Assembly (NCBI GenBank): GCA_002377645.1
Contig: DFQF01000050.1
Coordinates: 9,829 to 34,825, forward strand
DNA: 24,997 nucleotides
DNA from: Nitrospinaceae bacterium UBA3496
GTDB taxonomy: Bacteria; UBA8248
Reading direction: 5' to 3'
A program made the position numbers and the translations under genes. Numbering within the stretch: the stretch's first letter is position 1; every line of letters begins with the position of its first letter. The notes beneath the pieces are model-generated. The model had not been told where the DNA came from. It ran no database searches and was given only the letters and a program-made list of their open reading frames with translations. Below are positions 1 through 8,619 of the stretch, piece after piece.

Positions 1-225
1 ATAATGTTGAAGTCTATTTGGGTTTTCTCCATATCTTCCATCTGTTGGTCTTCTGCTAGGTTCAACATACGCAACATTCCAAGGCTCTGGACCAAGTACT
101 CTCAAAAAAGTAGCAGGATTCATGGTTCCAGCTCCTACTTCAATGTCGTAAGGTTGCTGGATAAGACAACCCTGCTTAGACCAAAACTCTTCTAGTTTAA
201 GGAAAATTTCTTGAAAAGTAATCAC
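1..225 (-). CDS. glyQ: Glycyl-tRNA synthetase alpha subunit, N-terminal part (runs off window)
   Basis: First 75 codons of the alpha chain of the heterotetrameric (alpha2beta2) class II glycyl-tRNA synthetase, which charges tRNA-Gly in the cytoplasm. The translated start reads [14 protein letters not shown], then [39 protein letters not shown] and [10 protein letters not shown], the near-invariant N-terminal block of GlyQ. The start is GTG at 225, four bases after the lysC stop codon, with a GAG about 7 nt upstream, so translation is probably coupled to lysC. The stop lies beyond position 1; a beta subunit (glyS) would be expected next but is outside the window. The identification rests on direct reading of the reverse strand and is very secure. 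The link to the aspartate-family genes upstream is positional only. Confidence 0.95.
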   Translation of the reverse strand, partial: MITFQEIFLKLEEFWSKQGCLIQQPYDIEVGAGTMNPATFLRVLGPEPWNVAYVEPSRRPTDGRYGENPNRLQHY

Positions 226-229
226 AGCG

Positions 230-1438
230 CTACTCAATAAACTCTTTATGTAAAAGTTTCACAGCATTCTCAGAATATTTAGTGTCAATTATCACAGAAA
301 TTGAAATCTCAGAGGTGGAGATCATGAGAATATTAATGTCAGATCCAGAAAGAGCACTGAAAACTCGCGCCGCAACTCCTGCCTGACTTTTCATTCCAAT
401 ACCAACAACTGAAACCTTAGCAATTTCATCATTCCTTATAATTTCAATTTTACCAAACTCAGACTTAAGACCATCTATAATTGATTCTGCATCTTCCGCA
501 AAATCACGATTAACAGTAATGGAAATATCCGCAAGTCCTTTCTCTCCCACATTTTGAACAATCATATCTATCATAATTGAATGTTCTGCCAGCTTCCCAA
601 ATAGCTTCGATGCTATACCAGGTTCATCGGGTACGTTTAAGACTGTTAACTTAGACTGTTTCTTATCACAATTCACTCCACTTACTGCTGGTGCTTCTAG
701 AAAATCATCTTCCATTTTAATCAAAGTACCCTCTCCTTCTCCAAATGAAGATCTAACAATCAATGGCAATTTATATTTAGCCGCTAGATCAACCGCTCTA
801 GGCTGCAAAACCTTTGCTCCTAAAACTGCCATTTCCATCATTTCATCAAAAGAAATTTCTTTTAAACAAACAGCCTTTTCAACAATTCTAGGATCTGCAG
901 TATAAACTCCATCTACATCGGTGTATATCTCACATAAATCAGCTTTTAAGGCTGCAGCTAAAGCAACTGCTGTAAGATCAGATCCGCCTCTTCCTAAAGT
1001 AGTTTCTTCATTAAATTCATCAACTCCCTGAAAACCCGCAGCAACTACAATTCTTCCAGAATCAAGTTCTTTCAAAATCCTATCTGGTCTTATAGTCCTT
1101 ACTCTTGCTCGTAAATGTTCCCCATCAGTCATAATACCAGCCTGACCACCGGTAAGAGAGATTGAAGGAAAACCAAGAGAATTTATTGCTATAGATAATA
1201 AAGAACTAGAAATACGCTCCCCGCTGGTCAACAACAGGTCCATTTCTCTCTTTTGTGGATTCTGACTTAAAACACCAGCCATATCAATAAGACGATCGGT
1301 TTCTCCACCCATAGCACTAACGACAACGACCATCTGGTCCCATTTATTTTTTTGAGAAACCACACGCTCCGCAACAGCCTGAAGACGATTTATATCTCCA
1401 ACCGATGTACCTCCAAACTTTTGAACTACCAAACTCAT
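230..1438 (-). CDS. lysC: Aspartate kinase
   Basis: Phosphorylates L-aspartate with ATP, the committed step to lysine, threonine, methionine and diaminopimelate. The 402-residue length is that of the monofunctional lysine/threonine-sensitive type. The N-terminal amino-acid kinase domain opens with [11 protein letters not shown] (K7-F-G-G-T-S). [16 protein letters not shown] and the [13 protein letters not shown] loop are the usual aspartate and nucleotide-binding segments. The C-terminal third carries two ACT regulatory modules (about residues 265-335 and 340-402), including [15 protein letters not shown] and [19 protein letters not shown], so allosteric feedback inhibition is expected. It lies 19 nt after the ApgM-like gene and 4 nt before glyQ in the same run as hom, so Asp-family enzymes would be co-expressed. 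No internal transcription start or attenuator was seen. Start is ATG. Confidence 0.96.
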   Translation of the reverse strand: MSLVVQKFGGTSVGDINRLQAVAERVVSQKNKWDQMVVVVSAMGGETDRLIDMAGVLSQNPQKREMDLLLTSGERISSSLLSIAINSLGFPSISLTGGQAGIMTDGEHLRARVRTIRPDRILKELDSGRIVVAAGFQGVDEFNEETTLGRGGSDLTAVALAAALKADLCEIYTDVDGVYTADPRIVEKAVCLKEISFDEMMEMAVLGAKVLQPRAVDLAAKYKLPLIVRSSFGEGEGTLIKMEDDFLEAPAVSGVNCDKKQSKLTVLNVPDEPGIASKLFGKLAEHSIMIDMIVQNVGEKGLADISITVNRDFAEDAESIIDGLKSEFGKIEIIRNDEIAKVSVVGIGMKSQAGVAARVFSALSGSDINILMISTSEISISVIIDTKYSENAVKLLHKEFIE

Positions 1439-1457
1439 CTTTTTCTCCCAGAAAAAA

Positions 1458-2684
1458 CTAATGTTTAAACAATTTAGTCCCTAATATAACTGGATCAAGA
1501 GTTTTTCTGCTTTCAAACTTCTTCTCACTAAATTCCGAAGTTTTTGATTCGGGAGGCGATATTGCATTAGAAATCATACAAAGTAAATCAAATTTAGTGA
1601 ATTTTTTTCTAGGTAATTTAAATACCCCATTCTCTAGCTCAGTGAATAAAAATGAAAACCCTCTTTCTCTATAATTACTTATATTTTTTGGAAAATTAAA
1701 TAGAAATAAAACATGCGCATCAAATTTCAGAAAATCTTCTGCAAACTTTTTCATCTCTTCGTCTAATTCTTGTATTGTATTGACCTTATCTATCGGATCA
1801 ACATGTTTTTCACTTGCTTCTTTATCTATAAAAATAAGATCATTTTCTTCAAGAGAATTTAATTCATAATTCTCAAATGATGAAAATTGCATTCCATAAA
1901 CACTACAAAAACCCTTAAGAATTAAATTTGAAGAAATAACACTAGTTTTCCCAAATGTTTGATTGTCAAAATTTCGATTCAATAATCTTGTATATGAACC
2001 TTCATAAAACCAAATGCTATTGGGAAAGAGGAAATTATCCTTGGAACTTTCGACTACAACAGGATGTTTTGAAAGCAACATTTGCGATTCGTTCATGATA
2101 TACATAAACCTTTTTGACTGATCTTCCATTTTTGGAAAAACATCTATTTCTCTTCCAGTAAATTCGAAAGGAGAATGAAATTGATCAAATGACACTAGTC
2201 CTTTTTCTAAATTGTTTTTCCTATATACAAAAACAGAATCACCATTTGGAGCAGTTTTCAAGAAAAAAGATTCACCATCTTCTTGAAAAAGATTAGAATT
2301 TAGAAATTCGGTGAATTCTATTTTTTCATCTATAGAAAGTGAAGAACCCAATGGATCCATCACAGAAAGACTCTTTGCTGTAGGCTTCAACGATACAAAA
2401 TTGTTTTTAAAAATAATATCGTTTTCCTTTAAATCACAACCCATACCCTTAGCAAGCAAAACTGAGGAATGATGAAATCCTTCAGAACCTAATAGTATGG
2501 ACAAAACAGAAGTTAAAGAAAAAGAATCATGTATATCTGGATTTGCTAAAGTACCATTATAGGAAGATGAATAAATATGATCAAAAAAAGGGGTTTCTGC
2601 AACTTCTAAAGGTGTTTGATCCCCTAACAAATCTTCTTTCTCATCAAACACATTACCTAAATATAAAACTATGACTTTCTTCAT
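1458..2684 (-). CDS. ApgM-like 'proposed homoserine kinase' with eroded active site
   Basis: A 408-residue protein whose ATG follows directly on the hom stop codon (TAAATG), so it is translationally coupled to hom. Gene order hom-this-lysC matches a family of archaeal-type, cofactor-independent phosphoglycerate mutase homologues annotated as a proposed homoserine kinase in deltaproteobacteria. Scaffold landmarks match from memory: LLGDQTPLEVAETPFFD (19-35), a LKENDIIFKNNFVSL segment, LLSKHPV, NSIWFYEG, VISSNLILKGFCSVYGM, and KVNTIQELDEE. Yet the family's metal-binding motifs are missing. The N-terminal DGM reads GNV (10-12). The GSDVAN nucleophile motif reads roughly HDSFSLTS (52-59). The DEAGH motif reads KEASEKH. 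The DHPTP motif reads NFPKN. It may be a pseudoenzyme, a structural partner, or a fast-evolving gene with shifted chemistry. Homology is fairly sure; activity is doubtful. No conventional thrB is visible in this window. Confidence 0.7.
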   Translation of the reverse strand: MKKVIVLYLGNVFDEKEDLLGDQTPLEVAETPFFDHIYSSSYNGTLANPDIHDSFSLTSVLSILLGSEGFHHSSVLLAKGMGCDLKENDIIFKNNFVSLKPTAKSLSVMDPLGSSLSIDEKIEFTEFLNSNLFQEDGESFFLKTAPNGDSVFVYRKNNLEKGLVSFDQFHSPFEFTGREIDVFPKMEDQSKRFMYIMNESQMLLSKHPVVVESSKDNFLFPNSIWFYEGSYTRLLNRNFDNQTFGKTSVISSNLILKGFCSVYGMQFSSFENYELNSLEENDLIFIDKEASEKHVDPIDKVNTIQELDEEMKKFAEDFLKFDAHVLFLFNFPKNISNYRERGFSFLFTELENGVFKLPRKKFTKFDLLCMISNAISPPESKTSEFSEKKFESRKTLDPVILGTKLFKH

Positions 2685-4019
2685 TTAACCTTCGACTGAG
2701 GAAGAATGATTTGACTCAACCCTAATCATAGAAAATTCGGGATGAACAACTTCTAATTCAAGAATATCTTCAATAGCCTTGCTAATATTTTTTTCTATTA
2801 CTTGATGAGTCATGATCACCAAAGGCACATAACCCTCAGAAACTGCTTTCCCTTTCTGCAAAACAGTTTCTATACTTATATCTTGATCGCTAAGCAACCC
2901 AGTGATTTCGCTCAACGCACCGGGACTGTCCAATACAGAAAACCTAAGATAAAATTTTGTTGAATTCAAATCTTTTTCTAACACATTTTCAGACTTTCTG
3001 TATTCTGTCAAAAATGATGATGCTGGCACTCTTGACTTAACGCCTAGAACCTTACTCCTTGCCAATTCTATAATATCTGACACCACTGCACTAGCAGTTG
3101 GTTCTGCACCTGCACCACGACCCACAAAAACTTGCGGTCCAGCATGGGAAGCAGAAATGCTAACTGCATTTAATACCCCATTTACCTGTGCAATAGGATT
3201 GTCTTGTGGCAACAAAGCAGGATGAACACGAATATCCAATCCTTCTCCTGTTTGTCTGGCTATTGCAAGGAGTTTAATTCTATACCCTAGCTCAGTCGCA
3301 TATTGCACATCATATGAATGAATATCTCTAATTCCTTCAACAGCAAATGCATCAACGTTGACTGGACTACCAAATGCAATATTTGCCAGAATTGCTATCT
3401 TGTGAGCTGCGTCTATACCGTCTATATCAAAAGAAGGATCTGCCTCTGCATAGCCAAGTTTCTGAGCATTTTCTAGAGTAGTCAAAAATTCCGCATTTTT
3501 TTCTGTCATTTCAGTAAGAATATAATTACAGGTTCCATTCAAAATACCAGTAATCTCATATATCTTGTCAGAGGCAAAAGACTCACGAATATTTCTAATA
3601 ATTGGGACAGAACCAGCAACTGAAGCTTCATACCCAATTGAGCAATTTGATTTAAATGCTGCTTCAAATATTTCTTCTCCATGCACAGCAAGAACAGCTT
3701 TATTGGCTGTAACTACAGGTTTGCCTAAATCAAAACATTTTAATAAATATTTTCTAGCATCCTCTAAACCACCTATTAATTCCGCAACTATGTCTATATT
3801 CTTATCTTCAATCATACCTACAATATCAGTATCAATATTTTCATTAGCTACACCCACGGCAGTTTTCTTCTTTTTCAGTGCACCTCGATCTGCAATTCTT
3901 GAAACAATGATTTCACAACCAACACGCCTTCGTATCAATTCTTTCTGCTCATATAATAATTTGGCTACACCAGAACCAACTGTCCCCAAACCTATCAAAC
4001 CGACGGATATTTTTTTCAT
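2685..4019 (-). CDS. hom: Homoserine dehydrogenase
   Basis: NAD(P)-dependent reduction of aspartate semialdehyde to homoserine, the branch point to threonine and methionine. The 444-residue protein begins with a Rossmann fold, SVGLIGLGTVGSGVAKLL (GxGxxG at 10-15). ITGILNGTCNYILTEM and KLGYAEADPSFDIDGIDAAHK are the homoserine dehydrogenase catalytic core, and GRGAGAEPTASAVVSDI is the usual turn before the regulatory part. A C-terminal ACT domain (about 355-430: LRFSVLDSPGALSEITGLL) implies threonine feedback. Length and domain order are normal for the ACT-containing monofunctional form. It starts 13 nt after the alaC stop and ends flush against the ApgM-like gene. Start is ATG. Confidence 0.96.
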   Translation of the reverse strand: MKKISVGLIGLGTVGSGVAKLLYEQKELIRRRVGCEIIVSRIADRGALKKKKTAVGVANENIDTDIVGMIEDKNIDIVAELIGGLEDARKYLLKCFDLGKPVVTANKAVLAVHGEEIFEAAFKSNCSIGYEASVAGSVPIIRNIRESFASDKIYEITGILNGTCNYILTEMTEKNAEFLTTLENAQKLGYAEADPSFDIDGIDAAHKIAILANIAFGSPVNVDAFAVEGIRDIHSYDVQYATELGYRIKLLAIARQTGEGLDIRVHPALLPQDNPIAQVNGVLNAVSISASHAGPQVFVGRGAGAEPTASAVVSDIIELARSKVLGVKSRVPASSFLTEYRKSENVLEKDLNSTKFYLRFSVLDSPGALSEITGLLSDQDISIETVLQKGKAVSEGYVPLVIMTHQVIEKNISKAIEDILELEVVHPEFSMIRVESNHSSSVEG

Positions 4020-4032
4020 TTGACTCTCTTTA

Positions 4033-5199
4033 CTAAAAAATTGAACGTAAACTTTTCAATGCTTGTCTTGTTCTATGTTCATTTTCTACCATTGCAAAAC
4101 GTACAAAATCATTTCCCAATTCCCCAAAACCTATCCCAGGTGAAACAGCTACTTTGCATTCTCTTAGTAAATGTTTTGAAAATTCCATAGACCCCATTTC
4201 TTTAAATTTATCAGGAATTTTAGCCCATAGAAACATAGTTCCTCTTGGTTTTTCCACTGGCCAACCTATTCTATCCAAACCTTCACACAAAACATCTCTT
4301 CTTTGTTGATAAGCATCTCGAATCTCATCCACACACTCTTGCGATCCATTCAGTGCTATTATGGAAGCAATTTGAATCGGCTGAAAAGCACCATAATCTA
4401 AATAACTTTTAATACGCCTTAACGCATATATAAGTTCTCTATTTCCTACTGCAAAACCCATCCGCCATCCAGGCATTGAATAACTTTTCGACATAGAAAA
4501 GAACTCCACCCCAATATCTTTAGCACCTGGTATCTGAAGCATACTTGGAGGTTGATAACCATCAAAACCTAAATCTGCATAAGCAAAATCATGAATAACA
4601 ATTAAATTGTGATCTTTTGCAAAACCAATCACTTTTTCAAAAAAATCTAGATCTACACATACAGTAGTTGGATTATGTGGGAAACTTAATAAAAGAATCT
4701 TTGGTTTAGGCCATAACGGACTTATTACATCTTCCATATTTGAAAAGAAATCATCCCCTAGTGACAATGGAACTTGCACAACATTACCATTCGCTATTAC
4801 AAGTGCATATGTATGAATAGGATACGTAGGGCTTGGCACCATTACTAAATCTCCTGGATTTGTAATTGCTAATGCCAGATGTGAAATTCCTTCTTTGACA
4901 CCTATAGTTACAATAGCTTCTTCTTCAGAATCTATATCAACGTTATAACGTCTTCCATACCAATCTGAGATTGCACTTCTTAGACGTGTAATTCCTCTAG
5001 ATGCACTATATCTATGATTCCTAGGATTTGAAGCTGCCTCAACAAGCTTTTCCACAATATGAGGAGGAGTAGGAAGATCTGGATTTCCCATTCCAAAATC
5101 TATAATATCTTCACCACTTCGTCTTGCATTAATTTTGAGTTCATCGACCTCAGCAAAAACATAAGGTGGCAATCTATTAATTCTTTCAAAATTATTCAT
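4033..5199 (-). CDS. alaC: AlaC-type alanine/glutamate aminotransferase (class I/II)
   Basis: PLP-dependent fold-type I aminotransferase, 388 residues from the chosen start. It closely resembles E. coli AlaC (glutamate-pyruvate transaminase) along its length as recalled: [12 protein letters not shown] near the N-terminus, [37 protein letters not shown] text, [18 protein letters not shown], the PLP-lysine segment [28 protein letters not shown], and [11 protein letters not shown]. An in-frame extension to 5259 exists but lies inside lipA. The ATG at 5199 overlaps the lipA stop by 8 bases (ATGAATAA), has AGG just upstream, and gives the family's usual N-terminus. Next to hom it could make alanine or act as a related transaminase; exact substrates cannot be read from sequence. 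An LL-DAP aminotransferase role is a weaker alternative. Confidence 0.9.
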   Translation of the reverse strand: MNNFERINRLPPYVFAEVDELKINARRSGEDIIDFGMGNPDLPTPPHIVEKLVEAASNPRNHRYSASRGITRLRSAISDWYGRRYNVDIDSEEEAIVTIGVKEGISHLALAITNPGDLVMVPSPTYPIHTYALVIANGNVVQVPLSLGDDFFSNMEDVISPLWPKPKILLLSFPHNPTTVCVDLDFFEKVIGFAKDHNLIVIHDFAYADLGFDGYQPPSMLQIPGAKDIGVEFFSMSKSYSMPGWRMGFAVGNRELIYALRRIKSYLDYGAFQPIQIASIIALNGSQECVDEIRDAYQQRRDVLCEGLDRIGWPVEKPRGTMFLWAKIPDKFKEMGSMEFSKHLLRECKVAVSPGIGFGELGNDFVRFAMVENEHRTRQALKSLRSIF

Positions 5200-6187
5200 A
5201 TTGTACCTGTGTAAATAGGTTAATATTCTTTTTACGACGTACAGGAGAAACATTTTCACCTAAACCCGAATCCGTCATATATTTTCTTCCCTCTAAGTCT
5301 AGTGAAGACTCTGTTAATTCTCCTTGTGCTAATTCCAATGCTTCCGCGGCATTATATGAGCTTCTAACAAACGGACCAGCAAAAACATATGAAAAACCCT
5401 TTTTCTTAGCAGCAACTCTGTACCTTTCATAAACATCAGGGTGAATATACTCTTTTACCGGAATAGCCTTTTTTTGTGGTTGCAGATACTGCCCAATAGT
5501 TATTATGTCACACTTTATGTTTGGATCCCTCAGATCATCCATTAGAGAAAAAACGTCTTCTTCCTTTTCTCCTAAGCCAACCATAACACCACTCTTCGTA
5601 AAGATTTTTGGATCTATTTCTTTAGCTACTGACAAAACTTCAAGAGATCTTTGAAAATCACCGTTTGGTCTTATTTTTGGAAACAACCTTCTTACAGTTT
5701 CCATATTATGATTAAAAACATCCGGTTTTGACAAAACAACTTTTTCAACTGATTTAAAATCACCCAAAAAATCAGAAACCAACACCTCAATTTTTGCAGA
5801 AGGAATTTTGGATCTTATAGCTGATACAGTTTCAGCAACATGTTCAGACGCACCATCTTGCAAGTCATCTCTATTAACCATAGTCACTACTACGTGTTTT
5901 AATTTCATACATTTAGCTGTTTCAGCGACATTTAATGGTTCCAAACTATCTAAAGTTAAAGGATCGCCCTTAGACACGGAACAGTACCCACAAGTCCTTG
6001 TGCAAATATCACCACCTATCATAAAAGTCGCAGTACCTCTGGAGAAACAGTCTACCAAATTCGGACATCTTGCTTCTTCACAAACAGTATGTAAATTTTT
6101 AGACCGCATTAATGATTTTACGTGATGCGCTTTGCTTGGATTTGGCAGTCTTTTAACCAACCATGGTGGAAATCTATCTGAAACCAA
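5192..6187 (-). CDS. lipA: Lipoyl synthase (radical SAM)
   Basis: Inserts two sulfurs at C6 and C8 of protein-bound octanoyl groups to make lipoyl cofactor for the 2-oxoacid dehydrogenases and the glycine cleavage system. Both [4Fe-4S] sites are present: the auxiliary cluster [12 protein letters not shown] (C36, C41, C47) and the radical-[11 protein letters not shown] (C62, C66, C69). The RSSY cluster-binding motif is at 275-278. The start is TTG, supported by AGGAG six bases upstream; it gives the typical [11 protein letters not shown] opening. A 53-residue tail follows RSSY, clearly longer than the short tail of common LipA proteins, and its end overlaps the alaC start. No lipB lies nearby. 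The gene follows the SPOR protein by 24 nt in the recO-glyQ run. Confidence 0.95.
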   Translation of the reverse strand: MVSDRFPPWLVKRLPNPSKAHHVKSLMRSKNLHTVCEEARCPNLVDCFSRGTATFMIGGDICTRTCGYCSVSKGDPLTLDSLEPLNVAETAKCMKLKHVVVTMVNRDDLQDGASEHVAETVSAIRSKIPSAKIEVLVSDFLGDFKSVEKVVLSKPDVFNHNMETVRRLFPKIRPNGDFQRSLEVLSVAKEIDPKIFTKSGVMVGLGEKEEDVFSLMDDLRDPNIKCDIITIGQYLQPQKKAIPVKEYIHPDVYERYRVAAKKKGFSYVFAGPFVRSSYNAAEALELAQGELTESSLDLEGRKYMTDSGLGENVSPVRRKKNINLFTQVQYE

Positions 6188-6193
6188 ATCAAA

Positions 6194-6198
6194 CTCCT
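6194..6198 (-). promoter_or_regulatory. Ribosome binding site fixing the TTG start of lipA
   Basis: On the minus strand the sequence reads AGGAG, followed by six bases and then TTG (6187-6185). This is the only good Shine-Dalgarno sequence near the LipA N-terminus and it supports the non-ATG start. Confidence 0.75.
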
Positions 6199-6211
6199 GA
6201 AATGTCTTGTA

Positions 6212-6886
6212 TTAATTCTTGATAACTTGAAATTCTGAAATCTTCATATTTTTTTTCAATTTTATCTTTAAATTTCGAAGCCCATTTTTTCCCTGCGGAA
6301 CATCTACTCTAACGCGAAACCATGTACCTTTCTGACTTAAGTCTGCAATTTGTACATAAGCAGAAAAACCCTTATATTTCAATTTCTCTAGAAAGTCATT
6401 AGCAGAACTTAATTTTCTAAATGAAGCTATTTGTAAAGAGTATGCACTTTTCTGAATTGCTTTTCTATTACGAACATTTTTCATTGCTTTTTTTTGCGTA
6501 TTTTTTAACAGCAGAAGTCTTTTCTTTTTAGGAAGTTCGACTTTTGTTATTGCACTTTTTCCTAAATGCAATTCTTTAGAATCATCAACCTCATCTTTTC
6601 TATACTCTTTTAAGGTTTGATAAAATTCCTTTTTTATTTCTACAGTTTTGTCTTGTCTTTTTTCAGTTGATTTGTTTTTTCTTGAATTTCTCAACAAAAA
6701 AATAGACTTGGGACGTTCTTTTTTCTTTTTATTCTCATCAATCCTGACAACTTCGTTTCTCCCCATCCATTGGCCAAGAGCAAAAAATATTCCCAAAAAA
6801 CAAATTAATACAGATAAACAAACTGCTAAATTGGATTTAGTAAGGTTTACACTCAAAAAAGAATCTTTTCGGGTATTTCTCTTCAT
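6212..6886 (-). CDS. FtsN-like membrane protein with SPOR domain
   Basis: A 224-residue bitopic protein from the ATG at 6886. A short basic cytoplasmic N-terminus (MKRNTRKDS) precedes one transmembrane helix (about 20-42, LAVCLSVLICFLGIFFALG), so the rest should be periplasmic. The last ~75 residues form a SPOR domain (YSLQIASFRKLSSANDFLEKL, then GTWFRVRVDV), which in this family binds denuded septal peptidoglycan glycans. The linker between them is strikingly Lys/Arg-rich, unlike the Gln/Pro-rich linkers common in FtsN. Position right after argS matches SPOR/FtsN genes in many proteobacteria, suggesting a cell-division role. An upstream TTG at 6946 would overlap argS by 23 nt and add a charged leader; I prefer the ATG. 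Calling it FtsN itself would go beyond the evidence. Confidence 0.75.
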   Translation of the reverse strand: MKRNTRKDSFLSVNLTKSNLAVCLSVLICFLGIFFALGQWMGRNEVVRIDENKKKKERPKSIFLLRNSRKNKSTEKRQDKTVEIKKEFYQTLKEYRKDEVDDSKELHLGKSAITKVELPKKKRLLLLKNTQKKAMKNVRNRKAIQKSAYSLQIASFRKLSSANDFLEKLKYKGFSAYVQIADLSQKGTWFRVRVDVPQGKNGLRNLKIKLKKNMKISEFQVIKN

Positions 6887-6923
6887 GAAAATTAAATTCT
6901 CTTTCTTAAAGCGGACGGGATTT

Positions 6924-8597
6924 TTACATTTTCTCAGGCGCTGCAATACCTATTAACTCTAATCCATTTCGAATTATTCCTCTAACGCATTTTGCAAGGA
7001 ATAGCCTAGCGCATGTGATTTCCTTGTCATCAGAGATAAATCTATTCTGGTTATAATATCCGTGAAAATTTTTAGCTATAGACATTAAAGAAAATACAAT
7101 ATGATGTGGTTCATGTTCTCTCACTGCTAAATTGAGACTATCTGGCCATTCAAGAATACTTAGAAACAATTTTCGATCATCATCCGAATCCAGTAACTGA
7201 AGGACAGAACTATCAATAGTTTCTAAATTTATCCCTTTTTGATTTGCTTGCTCGAAAAGACTCGATGTTCTTGCATAAGCATATTGAACATAAAAGACTG
7301 GATTTTCACTAGACTGAGTTTTAGCTAAATCTAAATCAAACTCTAAGGTTGTATCAGGACTTCTCATCAAAAAGAAAAAACGAGCCGTATCTACACCAAC
7401 TTCATCCACAACATCAGAAAGTTCTTCAAATTCTCCAGAGCGAGTACTCATTTGCACTTTTTCAGAACCTCTCTTTAGACTTACAAATTGAACAAAAAGA
7501 ACATTCAACAACGAAGAATCAAACCCAAGCATCTCCAAAGAAGCCTTTACGCGAGGAAGATAACCATGATGATCAGAACCCCAAATATTTATATACTGAT
7601 CGAATTTTTTGGCAAATTTTAGTTTATGATACGCGATATCAGACGCCAAATACGTAGGGTTGCCATTTTCTCTTACTACTACCCTATCTTTTTCATCTCC
7701 ATAATCGGTTGAACGTATCCACTTAGCTCCTCCTGTTTCGTATATCATCTTCTTTTTTTCAAGTTCAGAAATACATTCAGCAACACTGTCATTTTCAAAG
7801 AGACTTTTTTCACTAAACCAATTATCAAAATTCACGCCAAAAGAAACTAAGCTTTCTCTGATATCATCTAAAATTATTTTTGCACCCACCTTTGAAGATA
7901 AACTCAGCGCATCTTCATTATTACTTAAATTTTCAACTTCTTTTCGATAATCATCAGATGAAGCAATTTCCTTTATATATTCCCCCTGATACCCATCTTC
8001 AGGAAAATTGATTTTTTCTCCTTTCATTTCCTTAAAACGCAAGTAAACCGATTCTCCCAACTTCTCCATCTGATTTCCTGCATCATTCACGTAATATTCA
8101 GCATGAACATCATAACCTGCAGCTCTTAACAGTCTCCCTAATGAATCTCCCACAACAGCTCCGCGACCATGACCTACATGTAAGGGTCCTGTTGGATTGG
8201 CACTTACAAACTCAAGATAAACAGACTTCCCTCTACCCAACTTATTAAAATCAGGGCCAAGTGGTTTTTCGTTCAAAATAGCAACGTTCTGTGCAAGAAA
8301 TTGAGTGTTTAAGTAAAAATTAATAAATCCTGGTTTTGCAATTTTTATTTCTTTTATTAATTGCTTATTTTCTGGAAAGGAATTGAGCAATTGCTCTGCG
8401 ATTTCCATCGGAGACTTCTTTTCTGACTTCGCGTATACCATAGCAACATTAGTAGAAAAATCACCAAATTGCGGATTGGTAGGTCTCTCAACATTATAAA
8501 TAGAATCTGAATTAGTTTCTGATTGAAAACCATAAGCTGAAATAGCTTCGTCAGTTAGATTTCTAATGATATCTTTAATCAATTCTTTAACCCTCAA
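6924..8597 (-). CDS. argS: Arginyl-tRNA synthetase
   Basis: Class I synthetase that charges tRNA-Arg. The 557-residue protein has the N-terminal additional domain (about 1-110, with NPQFGDFSTNVAM), the HIGH-equivalent in ANPTGPLHVGHGRG (H140-V-G-H143), EYYVNDAGNQM, and INIWGSDHHGYLPRV. The KMSKS loop reads VQMSTRSGEF (381-390), with Arg at the second Lys, a form known in many ArgRS. The C-terminal helical anticodon domain ends ARLFLAKCVRGIIRNGLELIGIAAPEKM. The start is not certain: TTG at 8597 is the first codon after an in-frame stop, with only a weak GAG before it, while a second TTG at 8582 has GAGGG about nine bases upstream. No ATG fits. It follows recO by 22 nt. Confidence 0.95.
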   Translation of the reverse strand: MRVKELIKDIIRNLTDEAISAYGFQSETNSDSIYNVERPTNPQFGDFSTNVAMVYAKSEKKSPMEIAEQLLNSFPENKQLIKEIKIAKPGFINFYLNTQFLAQNVAILNEKPLGPDFNKLGRGKSVYLEFVSANPTGPLHVGHGRGAVVGDSLGRLLRAAGYDVHAEYYVNDAGNQMEKLGESVYLRFKEMKGEKINFPEDGYQGEYIKEIASSDDYRKEVENLSNNEDALSLSSKVGAKIILDDIRESLVSFGVNFDNWFSEKSLFENDSVAECISELEKKKMIYETGGAKWIRSTDYGDEKDRVVVRENGNPTYLASDIAYHKLKFAKKFDQYINIWGSDHHGYLPRVKASLEMLGFDSSLLNVLFVQFVSLKRGSEKVQMSTRSGEFEELSDVVDEVGVDTARFFFLMRSPDTTLEFDLDLAKTQSSENPVFYVQYAYARTSSLFEQANQKGINLETIDSSVLQLLDSDDDRKLFLSILEWPDSLNLAVREHEPHHIVFSLMSIAKNFHGYYNQNRFISDDKEITCARLFLAKCVRGIIRNGLELIGIAAPEKM

Positions 8598-8619
8598 AAC
8601 TCAACAAAACATTTTAAAA

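Noticed and set aside
3565..4023. 152-codon open frame on the plus strand opposite hom
   Set aside because: It lies fully within well-identified hom, has no SD or recognisable motif, and is a by-product of codon use on the other strand.
5200..5259. Upstream extension of the alaC frame by 20 codons
   Set aside because: It lies inside lipA, adds residues absent from AlaC homologues, and the ATG at 5199 has a suitable SD.
6887..6946. TTG start giving the SPOR protein 20 more residues
   Set aside because: It overlaps argS and puts a second basic segment before the membrane helix; the ATG at 6886 gives a standard bitopic N-terminus. The SD for either is weak, so this is a preference.
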